Below, in pieces: positions 50,485 through 60,820 of a stretch of 64,000 nt of DNA. The DNA is from Rhizobium herbae. Lineage in GTDB: Bacteria; Pseudomonadota; Alphaproteobacteria; Rhizobiales; Rhizobiaceae. The position numbers were made by a program, and so were the translations under genes. Within the stretch, counting starts at the first letter, position 1. Each line of letters starts with the position of its first letter. Where the stretch lies: assembly GCF_017873135.1 (NCBI RefSeq), contig NZ_JAGGJV010000001.1:496001-560000 (forward strand), given 5' to 3'. The notes under the pieces are model-generated. The model worked only from the letters and a program-made list of their open reading frames with translations. It had not been told where the DNA came from and made no database searches.

Positions 50485-51301
50485 TCAGGCGATTTTTTGC
50501 CATATGATGGTTTTGCAATCTGCCTGCTCTCCGTCTTTCACGACATAGTAGGCATTCTTGATTTTCCCGACATGAGAATTGTTGAACATATACTGACGCC
50601 ATGCCTTCATGCTGATCGGAACGCCGTGCGCGTCGGATGCAACAGCGACGCGCTGTCCTGCCCGATCGTATTTATCAACCCAACCGTTCTGCTTTGGTAT
50701 TGCTTGCCCGATCCTCTTGAGTTTGGCGGCAACCGATGTGTGCTCGACAAGATAACAGGAGTTGTAGATCGCAAGATAGCCGCCGACTTTCAGGGCTTCG
50801 TGCATCGTGCCGATTGTCTCGTCAAAATTACTGAACGGATAAATCTCGCTGATATCATCCAGTCCGTACATCGCTGGATAACGGACCAACACGTTCATGG
50901 CGACAATCGCGTCGTAAGGGCCATGTTTCAGGATCGCCTCGCGCGAGCTTTCGAATATGGTTATGCCGTTGTCCTGGCCTTGCTCATGCGCCTTGGTAAG
51001 CGCTTCAGGGTCGACATCGCAAACCCAACACGTCTGATGCCGGTATCAGCCGCTTTATATCGATCGGCTCATGACCTTCAGAGCAACCAAAAGACAAGAT
51101 ACGCGGAGAAATCTCACCGGCCGAAACCGCCAGGCGTCGACCTATCTCCTCGAATGTTCGATCATTGCGTCCAGGCAAAGTAAAAGTCGACGGCTGCGCA
51201 GGCCATTCCACTACCGGCTTTGCATCCGCCGCTTCGACGGAACCGATTTCAGGTGTTTTAAATAGAGTTGCCTTTAGAAAGTTCCTGACTACGCCCAACA
51301 T
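50485..51301 (-). pseudogene. class I SAM-dependent methyltransferase broken by one frameshift
   Basis: Two frames together make one methyltransferase of about 270 residues. The first part (51301 downward, MLGVVRNFLKATL) ends at 51005 just after the SAM motif ILSFGCSEGHEP and IPASDVLG. The other frame carries on with CDVDPEALTKAHEQ, then KHGPYDAIVAMNVLV and a C-terminal half to 50485. Removing one base in the GGGTTT tract (near 51020-51028) restores DVLG-CDVDPEAL, the expected second SAM motif. It is either a real frameshift or a sequencing slip. The DNA is poorer in GC than its neighbours, hinting at transfer. Confidence 0.75.
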
Positions 51302-51576
51302 TCTGCCCCCCGGACAACGAATTCACCTGACGAAGCGGATCTAGCCCAAGCGCCGCCACGGGTCATCCCGTTTTGCAGCGCCGATAAATTGCCGCCGTAG
51401 TTGCAGAAACAACGCTGTTGGAATGCTGCGGCAACTGCGCTCTGTCAAACCGCTCATCAAAGAACGATGCATATGCCACACCGCCACGGCAAAGCCGCTA
51501 AGACTGACGCATTTTCCCTCGTCACTATCGAGCGGCCGCTTGCATTCTCGGCGTAAAAATCAAAAGCGTGGCTGCG

Positions 51577-52968
51577 CTAGCCGATCCTCTCGCCGTTCTT
51601 GATCCGGTAGCTCGGCGCATACATGGTCACCAGCTCTTCCGCCGCTGTCGGGTGCACAGCCATGGTCCGGTCGAAATCGTCCTTGGTGCAACCGCCCTTC
51701 AGCGTGATGCCAAGCAGCTGTGCCATTTCGCCCGCCTCGTGCCCAAGGATGTGGGCGCCCAGAACCTTTCGGTCGGCCGCATTGACGATCAGCTTCATGA
51801 TCGTCTTTTCGCTGCGCCCGGACAGCGTCGCCTTGATCGGCCGGAACTCGGCCCGGTAGATTTCGAGGTCCTCGAATTTTTTCGCGGCATCCTCTTCCGA
51901 GAGCCCGACCGTGCCGATTTCCGGCTGCGAGAAGACGGCCGTGGCGATCAGGTCGTGATCGGGCGACGTCGGGTTGCCCTTGTATTCCGTCTCGATGAAG
52001 CACATCGCCTCGTGGATGGCGACCGGCGTCAGCTGTACGCGGTCCGTCACGTCGCCAAGCGCATAGACGCCGGGCGCGCTGGTGCGGGAAAACGCATCGA
52101 CGATGATGGCGCCACGCTCATTGACCGTGACACCCGCCGCTTCCAGCCCAAGCCCCTTGGTGTTCGGCACGCGGCCGAGAGCCAGCATCACCTGATCGAC
52201 GGTCAAGGTACCGTGCTTCAGCGTTTCCGCGGCCAGCCGGCCGTCGGCCGTTTTGCTGATCGACTGCAAGAGGTCCTCGCACAGGATGCGGATGCCCTTC
52301 TGCTCCATCGCCGCATGAAGCCCGCGCCGCATGTCCTGGTCGAAGCGCGACAGGATTTCCTTGCCGCGATAGATCAGCGAGGTCTCGACGCCGAGACCAT
52401 GAAAGATATTGGCGAATTCGACGGCGATATATCCACCGCCGGCAATGACGATCGATTTCGGCAGTTCCTTGAGATCGAAAGCTTCGTTCGAACTGATGCA
52501 GAGTTCGTGGCCCGGCAGCGCGTCATGCGGCGTCGGATGGCCGCCGACGGCGATGACGATGCGCTCCGCTGTCACGGTCTTGCCGCTGTCGAGCAGCTTG
52601 ATCGTGTTCGGGCCTGTCAGTTCCGCCCGGGTGTGCAGGATTTCCGCCCCGGCATTGGCAAGGCCCTTCTGATAGAGCCCCTCGAGCCGGGTGATTTCCC
52701 GTTCCTTGGCCGCGACCAGCTTTTGCCAGTCGAATTTGCTTTCGCCGACGCTCCAGCCAAAACCTTCCGCATCTTCGAAATGTTCGGCAAACTGCGAGGC
52801 GTAGACGTAGAGCTTCTTCGGCACGCAACCGCGGATGACGCAGGTACCGCCGTAGCGGAATTCCTCGGCGATCGCGACCTTCTTGCCCAGGGCGGCAGCA
52901 ACCCGGCCGCTGCGGACGCCCCCTGAACCGCCACCGATAACGAAGAGGTCATAATCGAAAGAAGCCAT
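51577..52968 (-). CDS. gor: glutathione-disulfide reductase
   Basis: The product is 463 residues. FAD site FVIGGGSGGVRSGRVAAALG is at the start; the redox-active pair is in GGTCVIRGCVPKK; the NADP-binding region is IVIAGGGYIAVEFANIF, and the C-terminal HPTAAEE supplies the catalytic His and Glu. It keeps glutathione reduced using NADPH. GCVPKK with GTCVIRG fits Gor rather than lipoamide dehydrogenase. Monocistronic or followed loosely by the pseudogene. Confidence 0.95.
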   Translation of the reverse strand: MASFDYDLFVIGGGSGGVRSGRVAAALGKKVAIAEEFRYGGTCVIRGCVPKKLYVYASQFAEHFEDAEGFGWSVGESKFDWQKLVAAKEREITRLEGLYQKGLANAGAEILHTRAELTGPNTIKLLDSGKTVTAERIVIAVGGHPTPHDALPGHELCISSNEAFDLKELPKSIVIAGGGYIAVEFANIFHGLGVETSLIYRGKEILSRFDQDMRRGLHAAMEQKGIRILCEDLLQSISKTADGRLAAETLKHGTLTVDQVMLALGRVPNTKGLGLEAAGVTVNERGAIIVDAFSRTSAPGVYALGDVTDRVQLTPVAIHEAMCFIETEYKGNPTSPDHDLIATAVFSQPEIGTVGLSEEDAAKKFEDLEIYRAEFRPIKATLSGRSEKTIMKLIVNAADRKVLGAHILGHEAGEMAQLLGITLKGGCTKDDFDRTMAVHPTAAEELVTMYAPSYRIKNGERIG

Positions 52969-53103
52969 GCTGAAAAACTCCCGGACGGGTCATATGCAGA
53001 GGAAGGCGGAACGTTGGGAAGGCTACTGTGGCAGTGACCATCAGCGCCTTGCCGGCGAATCCCGCCGTGTGAAGCTGATATAGGGTGGCATGCTACAAAA
53101 TGA

Positions 53104-53126
53104 AAAGCCCGGAATGACCCGGGCTT
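53104..53126 (-). terminator. intrinsic terminator of the DUF2059 gene
   Basis: On the minus strand AAGCCCGGG and CCGGGCTT form a stem followed by TTTTCATTTT, about 50 bases past the stop. Confidence 0.75.
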
Positions 53127-53175
53127 AAGCAATTCGACGTGAGATATTCGGCCAATGGAACCGCCAGCAGTTTCC

Positions 53176-53730
53176 TTACTGGGCCGGCTTCACCTCGGTC
53201 GTAGCGCCCGGAAGCGGCTGCTGGTCGGCGGTCAGGGTCGCACTCAACTCCTTCGTCGCTGCCGCGTTCAGGTCGCGGGAAATCCCGGCAGCCCAGATAT
53301 CGGCGGCCTTGACCATTTCGCGCGAGGCGATCGGACCGTCGTTCAGAAGCTTCTTGCCGGCGTCCGAGGTGTAGAACGCCGTGATCGCATTCAGCTGCTC
53401 GACCGTGAAGGTCTTTGCATAGATCGTCGCCGCCTCGTGCTCGAGATCGGCGCGGCGGGCGGCCAGTTCGAGGGCCTTTTCATCGACCGTCTTGGTGATC
53501 AGTTCCTGGTAGTTCGGCGAGGACTGGATGAGCGTCGTCTTCAGCCGTTCCGCCAGGTTGGGCAGGATGTTGTCGAAACCATTGGTGGCGGCGATCGAGG
53601 CGATCGCAGCACGCGCAGCCTTGAGCTGCTCGTCCGTGACGTCCTGCGCCCGCAGGGTCGGAACCATGACGGCGGAAAGGATGATGGCAGTGGCAGCCAT
53701 TGTACGGCCGAGACCTGCGAGATTGATCAT
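53176..53730 (-). CDS. exported DUF2059 protein
   Basis: The product is 184 residues from ATG 53730 (AGGAGC upstream). A signal peptide (MINLAGLGRTMAATAIILSA) precedes a helical DUF2059 domain: FDNILPNLAERLKTTLIQSSPNYQELITKTVDEKALELAARRADLE and TFTVEQLNAITAFYTSDAGKKLL. The function is unknown; proteins of this family are periplasmic. The gene lies between gor and rpiA, all on the minus strand, with its own terminator. Confidence 0.87.
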   Translation of the reverse strand: MINLAGLGRTMAATAIILSAVMVPTLRAQDVTDEQLKAARAAIASIAATNGFDNILPNLAERLKTTLIQSSPNYQELITKTVDEKALELAARRADLEHEAATIYAKTFTVEQLNAITAFYTSDAGKKLLNDGPIASREMVKAADIWAAGISRDLNAAATKELSATLTADQQPLPGATTEVKPAQ

Positions 53731-53931
53731 GTCTGTAACGCTCCTGTCAGTTGACGCCGGGTTCCGCGCGCGTCTTGCATCTGCGAACCCCTGCATAGTC
53801 CAATTTCAAAGCCATCGCCACCGGGTATCCCGATCGGCTGCGACGCTGTAACGATCCTCTGCGACTGATCTCAGCCACAGCCGGAAAATTCGCAAGGCCC
53901 AAGCGGTCGTTGCCGCCCGGACCGCAGTCAT

Positions 53932-54624
53932 TCAGGCCGTCATCACCCTCGCCCCGGTCGGGCCGGCAATGATTGCAAGCGATGCGATGCCGATGAACAG
54001 CCCATGCTCGACCACGCCGGGAATGGCGTTCAGTTCGCGTGCCAGCGCATCTGCATCAGGAATGCGGCCAAAAGATGCATCCAGAATGAGATGCCCGCCA
54101 TCGGTCATGAAGGGTCCGTCACCCGAGGCTCTGACGACGATTTCACCGGAGAGCCCAAGCCGCGCAGCAAGCTTTTCAATGGCGATGCGCGTCGCGCCGA
54201 GCCCGAAGGCATTCACCTCGATCGGGAGCTTGAAGGCGCCGAGCGTCTCGACCACCTTGGTCTCGTCGGCAATGACGATCATACGCTGCGATGCGCAGGC
54301 AACGATCTTTTCGCGCAGAAGCGCGCCGCCGCCGCCCTTGATCAGCCGCAGCTTCGGATCCACCTCGTCGGCGCCGTCGATGGTCAGGTCCAGTTCGGGA
54401 AGCTCTTCCAGCGATTTCAGCGGCACGCCGAGTTCCAGGCAAAGCCGGGCTGTGCGTTCCGACGTCGGCACGCCCTCGATGCGAAAGCCGGACGCCACCT
54501 TTTCGGCAAGCAGACGGACAAATTCTTCCGCCGTCGAGCCGGTACCGATGCCGAGCCGCATGCCGTCTTCAACATAGTCGAGCGCCGCCGCCGCGGCCTT
54601 GATCTTCATTTCACGGGCGTCCAT
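53932..54624 (-). CDS. rpiA: ribose-5-phosphate isomerase A
   Basis: The product is 230 residues from ATG 54624 (GGAGAACG upstream). Family blocks are [56 protein letters not shown] (active-site Asp, Glu and Lys) and [17 protein letters not shown]. It interconverts ribose 5-phosphate and ribulose 5-phosphate in the pentose phosphate pathway. Divergent from gph with 221 bases between starts. Confidence 0.96.
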   Translation of the reverse strand: MDAREMKIKAAAAALDYVEDGMRLGIGTGSTAEEFVRLLAEKVASGFRIEGVPTSERTARLCLELGVPLKSLEELPELDLTIDGADEVDPKLRLIKGGGGALLREKIVACASQRMIVIADETKVVETLGAFKLPIEVNAFGLGATRIAIEKLAARLGLSGEIVVRASGDGPFMTDGGHLILDASFGRIPDADALARELNAIPGVVEHGLFIGIASLAIIAGPTGARVMTA

Positions 54625-54845
54625 GCGCCACGTTCTCCTCAAAACTCATCGACGAGACCACGGCAAAATATCGCCTCCCGTCGTTCCGCTGAGACGTTTA
54701 CACGGCTGCAACGGCAAACAAAAGCCCAAATAGCAGGCGAGACGTAAATGGCGAAACTGCGCTGTCGCGCAAAGTCGAGATTGCTTTTCCCCGCCGGTTC
54801 CCCTACCCGGGATGCAATATTTGCTACGTACATCAAGAGGTTCCC

Positions 54846-55523
54846 GTGTCCGCATCCGTTGTCGTTTTTGATCTTGATGGAACCCTTGTCGATACCGCTC
54901 CCGATCTCGTCGCAAGCCTTAATCATGCAGTCACGCAGGCCGGTCTCGCTCCGGTGAGCTACGAAGACCTGACCCATCTCGTCGGACACGGTGCCAAGGC
55001 GATGATCGAGCGCACGTTCACGCTGCGCGGCAAGACGCTCAGCAGCGGCGATCTCGACTGGCAGATGAAGGAATTCGTGGATTTCTACCATGGCTCGATG
55101 CCGGGCGATTCCATTCCCTATCCCGGCGTCATCGAGGCCATGGACCGCCTGGCCGCGGCCGGCTACACGCTTGCCGTCTGTACCAACAAGCTGGAAATGC
55201 TTGCCAAAAGCCTGCTGGACGGGCTTGATCTTTCCCCCCGCTTCGCGGCCATCACCGGCGGCGACACGTTTGACGTGCGCAAGCCGGATGCGCAACATCT
55301 GCTGTCCACCATCCGCCTTGCCGGCGGGGTGCCTGAAAGGTCGGTCATGATCGGCGACAGCCTCAACGATATTCTTGTCGCACGCAACGCGTCCGTGCGC
55401 TCGATCGGCGTTCCCTTCGGCTATTCCGATGTGCCGGTCGAAAGCCTGGCCCCTGATCTTGTCGTCCGTCATTTCGACGAACTGACCCCGGAACTGATAG
55501 AGCGGCTGATCGCAAGTGCATAA
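54846..55523 (+). CDS. gph: phosphoglycolate phosphatase, HAD superfamily
   Basis: The product is 225 residues from GTG 54846 (AAGAGG upstream). HAD motifs: VVFDLDGTLVDTAPD with the catalytic aspartates, LAVCTNKLE, KPDAQHLL, and MIGDSLNDILVARNA. It clears 2-phosphoglycolate from oxidative DNA repair or from Rubisco-type side reactions. A bidirectional terminator overlaps its stop. Confidence 0.92.
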   Translation: MSASVVVFDLDGTLVDTAPDLVASLNHAVTQAGLAPVSYEDLTHLVGHGAKAMIERTFTLRGKTLSSGDLDWQMKEFVDFYHGSMPGDSIPYPGVIEAMDRLAAAGYTLAVCTNKLEMLAKSLLDGLDLSPRFAAITGGDTFDVRKPDAQHLLSTIRLAGGVPERSVMIGDSLNDILVARNASVRSIGVPFGYSDVPVESLAPDLVVRHFDELTPELIERLIASA

Positions 55524-55550
55524 AAAAGGCGGCTCGAAGCCGCCTTTTTT
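55522..55550. terminator. bidirectional terminator between gph and the L,D-transpeptidase gene
   Basis: AAGGCGGCT and AGCCGCCTT form a 9-bp stem with a three-base loop, flanked by an A6 run and a T6 run, so it can serve both converging genes. Confidence 0.92.
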
Positions 55551-55571
55551 CGATCTTTCGCCAGATGGCTT

Positions 55572-57449
55572 TTAGCCTTCGGCGTGGCGCGCCACGCGCG
55601 TCGCTTCGAGCGCGCGGTCCATGTACATGTCGCGATCGTAGACATCGTTGAAATATTCGACCGTGCCATCCTTGTTCGGCCAGGCGGTGAAATAGGCGAC
55701 ATAGACCGGAATTCTCTGCGGCACGGAAACACCCTTGTTGCGGCCGCCGGCAATCTCCCTGGCGACATCCTCCACCGTCGTGCCGAGCACGGCAGCTGCC
55801 ATCCGGCGCGGATCGGCCAGACGCACGCAACCATGGCTCAACGCACGTTCGTCCTTCTTGAAGAAGCTCTTCGACGGCGTGTCGTGCATGTAGATGGCGT
55901 GGGCATTGGGGAACAGGATCTTCAGTTCGCCGAGCGCATTGTCGCTGCTCGGCGGCTGGCGAACCGCGACGCCGGACGTCGAGCCATTCCAGTTGACGTC
56001 ATAGGACGACACCGGACGGCCGCCGACTTCCACCTGATAGCCGAGGCGATCAAGATAACCCGGGTCGTTGCGCAGCTTCGGCAGCATCTCGTTGATGATG
56101 ATCGACTGCGGCACGCCCCAATAAGGATTGAACTCGACCGTCTGGATCTCGTCCTCGAAGAAGAATGTCTGGTGCGCCTTGGAACCGACCACGACCCGCA
56201 TCGAGAACTGCTCGGCGCCTTGATCATGGTAGTAGACCATGTAGGCAGGCTGGTTGATGAAGACGTAGCGGCTGCCCAGATCGGCCGGCAGCCAGCGCGC
56301 CTGCTCCATGGCGATACGCAGCTTGTTGATCTTGCTCTCGGTGGTGTCTCCACCCGTCAGGATGCGGATCGACGCCTTGCCGACGATCCCGTCCGGCTTC
56401 AAACCGTTTTCCTTCTGGAACCCTTCGATCAGCGCGACCAGCTCCGGCGTGTAGTCGGGGGTCCCCTGATAGGCGGAAAGCGTAAGCGCGTGCTCGACCT
56501 TCAGCGCATCGGAGCCCTTGAGGCGAATGCCGGCGATCACATTGGCCAGCTCGGGATTGCTGGTGCCGGGCTTCAGCAACGTGCCTGGTGCGATCACGAT
56601 CCGCGGCGTGTCGCCGGTCTTTGCCTCGAGCGCTTCCAGCTCGCGCTTCAAAGCCAGGAACTGCGGGCCGGAAGGGGTCTGGGAGTTCAGATAGGCTGCG
56701 ACATCGTGGCTTCGGGCAATATTTTCGAGCTTGCCCGTCAGGTTGACGTCCTTGCGCTTGAAATCGTGGTAGCCGGAAATCTTGTTCGGATCGATGCGGC
56801 CGCGCACGGTATCGGCGATGTAGGTCAGCGTCGCTGCGGAAAGCTGGATTTCGAATTCCACCAGCGACTTTTCGCGCGCGGTCATGTCGCTGCGGTCGAA
56901 TGTATCGGACGGTACCGTGACGGCATAATCCTGCGGGTCAAGCCCGATGCTTGCCGCCTGCCCCAGCACCGTGAGGGCGGCTTTTGCGGAAGCATTCGGC
57001 GCATCGCCGCTGATCCAGACAAACCCCTCGTGACCGGCATAAAAAGCCTCGATTGCCTTGGCCACATCGCCCGGCGCATACGCCGTGACGCCGGGCAGGA
57101 ACTGGCGTGCATCGGCCAGCGACGCACGTTGCATCGGCGGCAGAGCATCGCTGTCGACGGAACCGGTCACCACCGGATCGAGCAGCTTTGCAGTGGCGAT
57201 ACGGCGCAACGGCTCGGCCTTGTAGGTGTAGTATTGCGGCGAAGTCACCTTCGGCAGAGGGCGTGCAACCTGCTTCTGGGCCGGCTGCATCTCCCCGACG
57301 CCGGGCAGCGGCTGGAATTCTTCGGCGACGGGCCTCTTCTTGCGAAAAAGGTCCAGCAAATTCAGCGCTTCCGCGCGATGGACACCAAGAGAGGTGAACG
57401 CGCACCCGGCCATCAGTGTCACGATCGCTGCAGTCTTCATCAATTTCAT
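55572..57449 (-). CDS. L,D-transpeptidase with peptidoglycan-binding domain (YcbB/LdtD type)
   Basis: The product is 625 residues. A signal sequence (MKLMKTAAIVTLMAGCAFTS) is followed by the YcbB-type substrate-binding region, then a PG_binding_1-like segment (ELVALIEGFQKENGLKPDGIVGKASIRIL), and the YkuD catalytic domain. The active site has His in IYMHDTPSKSFF and Cys in SHGCVRLADPRR. It makes 3-3 cross-links in peptidoglycan in the periplasm. In Rhizobiales such enzymes help polar growth, so its presence with the GPR/RgsE-like protein is suggestive. The upstream region (57450-58011) is long. Confidence 0.92.
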   Translation of the reverse strand: MKLMKTAAIVTLMAGCAFTSLGVHRAEALNLLDLFRKKRPVAEEFQPLPGVGEMQPAQKQVARPLPKVTSPQYYTYKAEPLRRIATAKLLDPVVTGSVDSDALPPMQRASLADARQFLPGVTAYAPGDVAKAIEAFYAGHEGFVWISGDAPNASAKAALTVLGQAASIGLDPQDYAVTVPSDTFDRSDMTAREKSLVEFEIQLSAATLTYIADTVRGRIDPNKISGYHDFKRKDVNLTGKLENIARSHDVAAYLNSQTPSGPQFLALKRELEALEAKTGDTPRIVIAPGTLLKPGTSNPELANVIAGIRLKGSDALKVEHALTLSAYQGTPDYTPELVALIEGFQKENGLKPDGIVGKASIRILTGGDTTESKINKLRIAMEQARWLPADLGSRYVFINQPAYMVYYHDQGAEQFSMRVVVGSKAHQTFFFEDEIQTVEFNPYWGVPQSIIINEMLPKLRNDPGYLDRLGYQVEVGGRPVSSYDVNWNGSTSGVAVRQPPSSDNALGELKILFPNAHAIYMHDTPSKSFFKKDERALSHGCVRLADPRRMAAAVLGTTVEDVAREIAGGRNKGVSVPQRIPVYVAYFTAWPNKDGTVEYFNDVYDRDMYMDRALEATRVARHAEG

Positions 57450-58011
57450 TGGTTCACACGTCCCCGTATCGCATTGCCGCCATCAGCGGTTCGCGCCCGA
57501 TGCCCCATCATGTCACCGAGCTTTCGTACTTATAAGAAAGGATGGTGAATGAAAAGGAAACGCCACTCTTTCAGTACCCCTGCAAACCGTCACAAATGCG
57601 TGAAAGACCGGCAGCAGGAAGACGGATAAGGACGCCCAAAAATTTGAATTCCTTGCATTATTTTTTTGCCTCCGAGAAAAATCGCAACATCGTGCGGAAA
57701 TCCCGGCAAATACGGTCAAAACTATCCGTCCGCTTGTGTCTGAAAAAGCACAGGAACACGGCTGCCCAGGCTCGATGACGGACATTGTCGTGACGGAACG
57801 CACGTTGCTTTGAAAGCCGACCATTTTAAACGATTGTAGCATGGCACAGCGGCTCTCGCCCCCTTTACAAGCACAGGCTACCTGAGCCAGAGAGAACCTC
57901 ATCACACTGCAGGCCGGCGCGGCGCGGCGGCCTCATCCACCTTCCGGTCTCGACACCGCCCGGTCTCGATATCGCCGGTCTCGACATCGAATGACGAAAG
58001 CAGGGATTACG
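57450..58011. other. long intergenic region with a triple direct repeat before fumC
   Basis: A 562-base gap between the divergent L,D-transpeptidase and fumC genes holds no convincing gene; frames such as 57513-57905 have no coding character. At 57944-57988 the motif CCGGTCTCGAYAYCG occurs three times (CGGTCTCGACACCG, CGGTCTCGATATCG and CGGTCTCGACATCG), with starts 16 and 15 bases apart. It ends 24 bases before the fumC ATG, so it may be a leader, an operator or a simple duplication. The rest is moderately AT-rich. Confidence 0.5.
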
Positions 58012-59403
58012 ATGACATCAACGCGCACGGAAACAGATACGTTCGGCCCGATCGAAGTCGCAAGCGACCGTTACTGGGGGGCGCAGGCCCAGCGTTCGCT
58101 CGGCAACTTCAAGATCGGCTGGGAAAAACAGCCGCTGTCGATCGTGCGTGCGCTCGGCATCGTCAAGCAGGCCGCCGCCCGCGCCAACATGGAGTTGCAG
58201 GGGCTTGATCCGACCGTCGGCAAGGCCATCATCGAGGCCGCCCAGGAAGTCATCGACGGCAAGCTCAACGACCATTTCCCGCTCGTCGTCTGGCAGACCG
58301 GTTCCGGCACCCAGTCGAACATGAACGCCAACGAGGTGATCTCCAACCGCGCCATCGAAATGCTCGGCGGCGTCATGGGCTCGAAGAAGCCGGTGCACCC
58401 GAACGATCACGTCAACATGAGCCAATCGTCGAACGACACCTATCCGACGGCCATGCACATCGCCTGCGCCGAGCGCGTCGTCCACGACCTTCTGCCGGCC
58501 CTCAAGCACCTGCATGAGGCGCTCGAAGCCAAGGTGAAGGCCTTCGATCACATCATCAAGATCGGCCGCACCCATACGCAGGATGCAACGCCGCTGACAC
58601 TCGGCCAGGAATTCTCCGGTTACGCTGCGCAGGTTGCCTCCTCGATCAGGCGCATCGAAATGACCCTGCCCGGCCTCTGCGAGCTGGCCCAGGGCGGCAC
58701 GGCGGTCGGAACCGGCCTCAACGCGCCGATCGGCTTTGCCGAAAAGGTCGCCGAAGAGATCGCCAAGATTACCGGCATCGCCTTCGTCACCGCGCCGAAC
58801 AAGTTCGAGGCGCTCGCCGCCCATGATTCGATGGTCTTCAGCCACGGCGCGATCAACTCGGCAGCTGCCGCCCTGTTCAAGATCGCCAACGACATCCGCC
58901 TGCTCGGCTCCGGCCCCCGTTCGGGTCTCGGCGAACTGTCGCTGCCGGAAAATGAACCCGGATCCTCGATCATGCCGGGCAAGGTCAACCCGACCCAGTG
59001 CGAAGCCCTCACCCAGGTCTGCGTCCAGGTGTTCGGCAACAACGCGTCGCTGACCTTCGCCGGCAGCCAGGGTCATTTCGAACTCAACGTCTACAATCCG
59101 CTGATGGCCTACAACTTCCTGCAGTCGGTGCAGCTCCTGTCCGATGCGGCCGTGTCGTTCACCGACAATTGCGTCGTCGGGATCGAGGCGCGCGAAGACA
59201 ACATCAAGGCGGCGCTCGACCGCTCGCTGATGCTCGTCACCGCCCTTGCCCCGAAGATCGGCTATGACAACGCCGCCAAGATCGCCAAGACCGCCCATAA
59301 GAACGGCACGACGCTGCGCGAGGAAGCGGTCGGCGGCGGCTACGTCACCGACGCGGAATTCGATGCCGTGGTTCGTCCGGAAACGATGATCAGCCCTTCC
59401 TGA
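58012..59403 (+). CDS. fumC: fumarate hydratase, class II
   Basis: The product is 463 residues from ATG 58012 (AGGGA upstream; the earlier ATG in the frame is less likely). Class II blocks: [63 protein letters not shown], and the signature [16 protein letters not shown]. It hydrates fumarate to malate in the TCA cycle without an iron-sulfur cluster, so it resists superoxide. An intrinsic terminator follows. Confidence 0.97.
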   Translation: MTSTRTETDTFGPIEVASDRYWGAQAQRSLGNFKIGWEKQPLSIVRALGIVKQAAARANMELQGLDPTVGKAIIEAAQEVIDGKLNDHFPLVVWQTGSGTQSNMNANEVISNRAIEMLGGVMGSKKPVHPNDHVNMSQSSNDTYPTAMHIACAERVVHDLLPALKHLHEALEAKVKAFDHIIKIGRTHTQDATPLTLGQEFSGYAAQVASSIRRIEMTLPGLCELAQGGTAVGTGLNAPIGFAEKVAEEIAKITGIAFVTAPNKFEALAAHDSMVFSHGAINSAAAALFKIANDIRLLGSGPRSGLGELSLPENEPGSSIMPGKVNPTQCEALTQVCVQVFGNNASLTFAGSQGHFELNVYNPLMAYNFLQSVQLLSDAAVSFTDNCVVGIEAREDNIKAALDRSLMLVTALAPKIGYDNAAKIAKTAHKNGTTLREEAVGGGYVTDAEFDAVVRPETMISPS

Positions 59404-59431
59404 TCCCGGCTTTCGTACAGACGATACATTC

Positions 59432-59466
59432 ATTCAGGCAGCGGACATCGCTGCCTGAATACTTTT
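59432..59466 (+). terminator. intrinsic terminator of fumC
   Basis: An 11-bp stem (ATTCAGGCAGC with GCTGCCTGAAT) with a seven-base loop is followed by ACTTTT, 28 bases past the stop. Confidence 0.8.
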
Positions 59467-59581
59467 ACGAGCTACGGGAATTTTGATGCAATCTGAGCGA
59501 TTTGTTTTGCTAACCGTTAAGCCTTCCAAAATCTTTCATCCCTAGAATTAGCGATTGGAGACAACAAAACAGGAGCTTGCC

Positions 59582-60649
59582 ATGCAAGCGGCTTCGAACA
59601 AGGCGCAGATACCCGATATCGCCGCGCAGGTAACCTATGCGATGCGCATCATGGGCATCTCGCCGCTACCGCGCAACTACGAACTCTATTACGAAGCCTA
59701 TATCGGCTCCAATCCGAAACTGACCAAGGAACTGGCAGCACTGGGCAGCCGCGCGACCCAGGAAGAACTGGACGAAATCGGCGCGCGCTACTTTGCCCAT
59801 GTCCACCACGCGGTCGGCGTCGACCGCGCCCACAATCATCTGGCAAGCGAACTCAGCGACCTTCTCAAGCTGTTGAAGGACGAACAGTTCGCGCTTGAGA
59901 ACTACAACAAGCTGCTTGACGAGACCTATCAGAACATCACCGGCAAAAGCAGTTCCAGCGCCGAAATCCTGCGCCAGTGCGTCAGCATCCTGACCGAGGC
60001 GACCGCGGACACGATGAGTCAGGGCAAGGAACGGGCCGAAAACGTCTCGCTGAAATCCTTCGAGATGGAAGTCATCCGGCAGGAACTCGACGAATACAAG
60101 CGCATCGCCAACACCGATTCGCTGACGCGCCTTGCCAACCGCCGGGCCTTCGACGAGAAACTGGCATCCGTCTACAATTCCGAGCAGCTTCGGGCCTATA
60201 CCGGCCTTTTGATCGCCGATATCGACCACTTCAAGAAGGTCAACGACAGCTACGGCCATCCGGTCGGCGACAAGATTCTCGCGACCGTCGGCACGGTGAT
60301 CCGCGCCAATCTGCGCCGCGACGCCTTCGTGGCGCGCACCGGCGGCGAGGAATTCGCCATCATCCTCGGTGACAGCAGCCTCGAGGAAAGCCTGCAGGTG
60401 GCCGAGCGCATCCGCAACGCGCTAGCAACCACGCCCTTCAAGAACTCCAAGACCGGCGTCAACTACGGCCCGATCACGCTGTCCCTCGGCGTCTGCCAGG
60501 CATCGCATGCCGACGACCCGGTCGATCTCTACAACAAGGCCGATATCGCGCTCTATTGCGCCAAGAACGCCGGCCGCAACAGGACGATCCTGTTTGAGGA
60601 AGGCATGAAGAAGGATACCGGCAAGAACTGGCTGATCTACCGCAAGTAA
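59582..60649 (+). CDS. cytoplasmic diguanylate cyclase
   Basis: The product is 355 residues from ATG 59582 (AGGAGC nine bases upstream); the TTG at 59555 is less likely. There is no membrane segment. About 180 helical residues precede the GGDEF domain: ANTDSLTRLANRRAFDEKL, LLIADIDHFKKVNDSYGHPVGDKIL, and the active-site motif RTGGEEFAIIL (GGEEF variant, functional in known cyclases). It makes cyclic di-GMP. The N-terminal helical region may form the dimer or respond to an unknown signal. Confidence 0.93.
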   Translation: MQAASNKAQIPDIAAQVTYAMRIMGISPLPRNYELYYEAYIGSNPKLTKELAALGSRATQEELDEIGARYFAHVHHAVGVDRAHNHLASELSDLLKLLKDEQFALENYNKLLDETYQNITGKSSSSAEILRQCVSILTEATADTMSQGKERAENVSLKSFEMEVIRQELDEYKRIANTDSLTRLANRRAFDEKLASVYNSEQLRAYTGLLIADIDHFKKVNDSYGHPVGDKILATVGTVIRANLRRDAFVARTGGEEFAIILGDSSLEESLQVAERIRNALATTPFKNSKTGVNYGPITLSLGVCQASHADDPVDLYNKADIALYCAKNAGRNRTILFEEGMKKDTGKNWLIYRK

Positions 60650-60667
60650 GCCGTTGAATTCAGAGCA

Positions 60668-60705
60668 GGCAGGGCGCCCGCACAGGGCCGCCCTGCCTTG
60701 TTTTT
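60668..60705 (+). terminator. intrinsic terminator of the diguanylate cyclase gene
   Basis: GGCAGGGCG and CGCCCTGCC form a 9-bp stem followed by TTGTTTTT, 19 bases past the stop. Confidence 0.85.
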
Positions 60706-60820
60706 GCCGCGTTCCCCAGGAAACAGCCGCGCTCCCGCCGATTGTCTAGAAACGCTCCAGACAAGGGAGCGCACCGGAATGAACCGGAAAAATCTCCCGA
60801 ACAAACCGGGAGACACGGAC

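Noticed and set aside
57513..57905. 130-residue minus-strand frame upstream of fumC
   Set aside because: No coding bias, no family and no ribosome site; most likely non-coding promoter region.
58018..59433. 471-residue minus-strand frame
   Set aside because: Antisense to an intact fumC.
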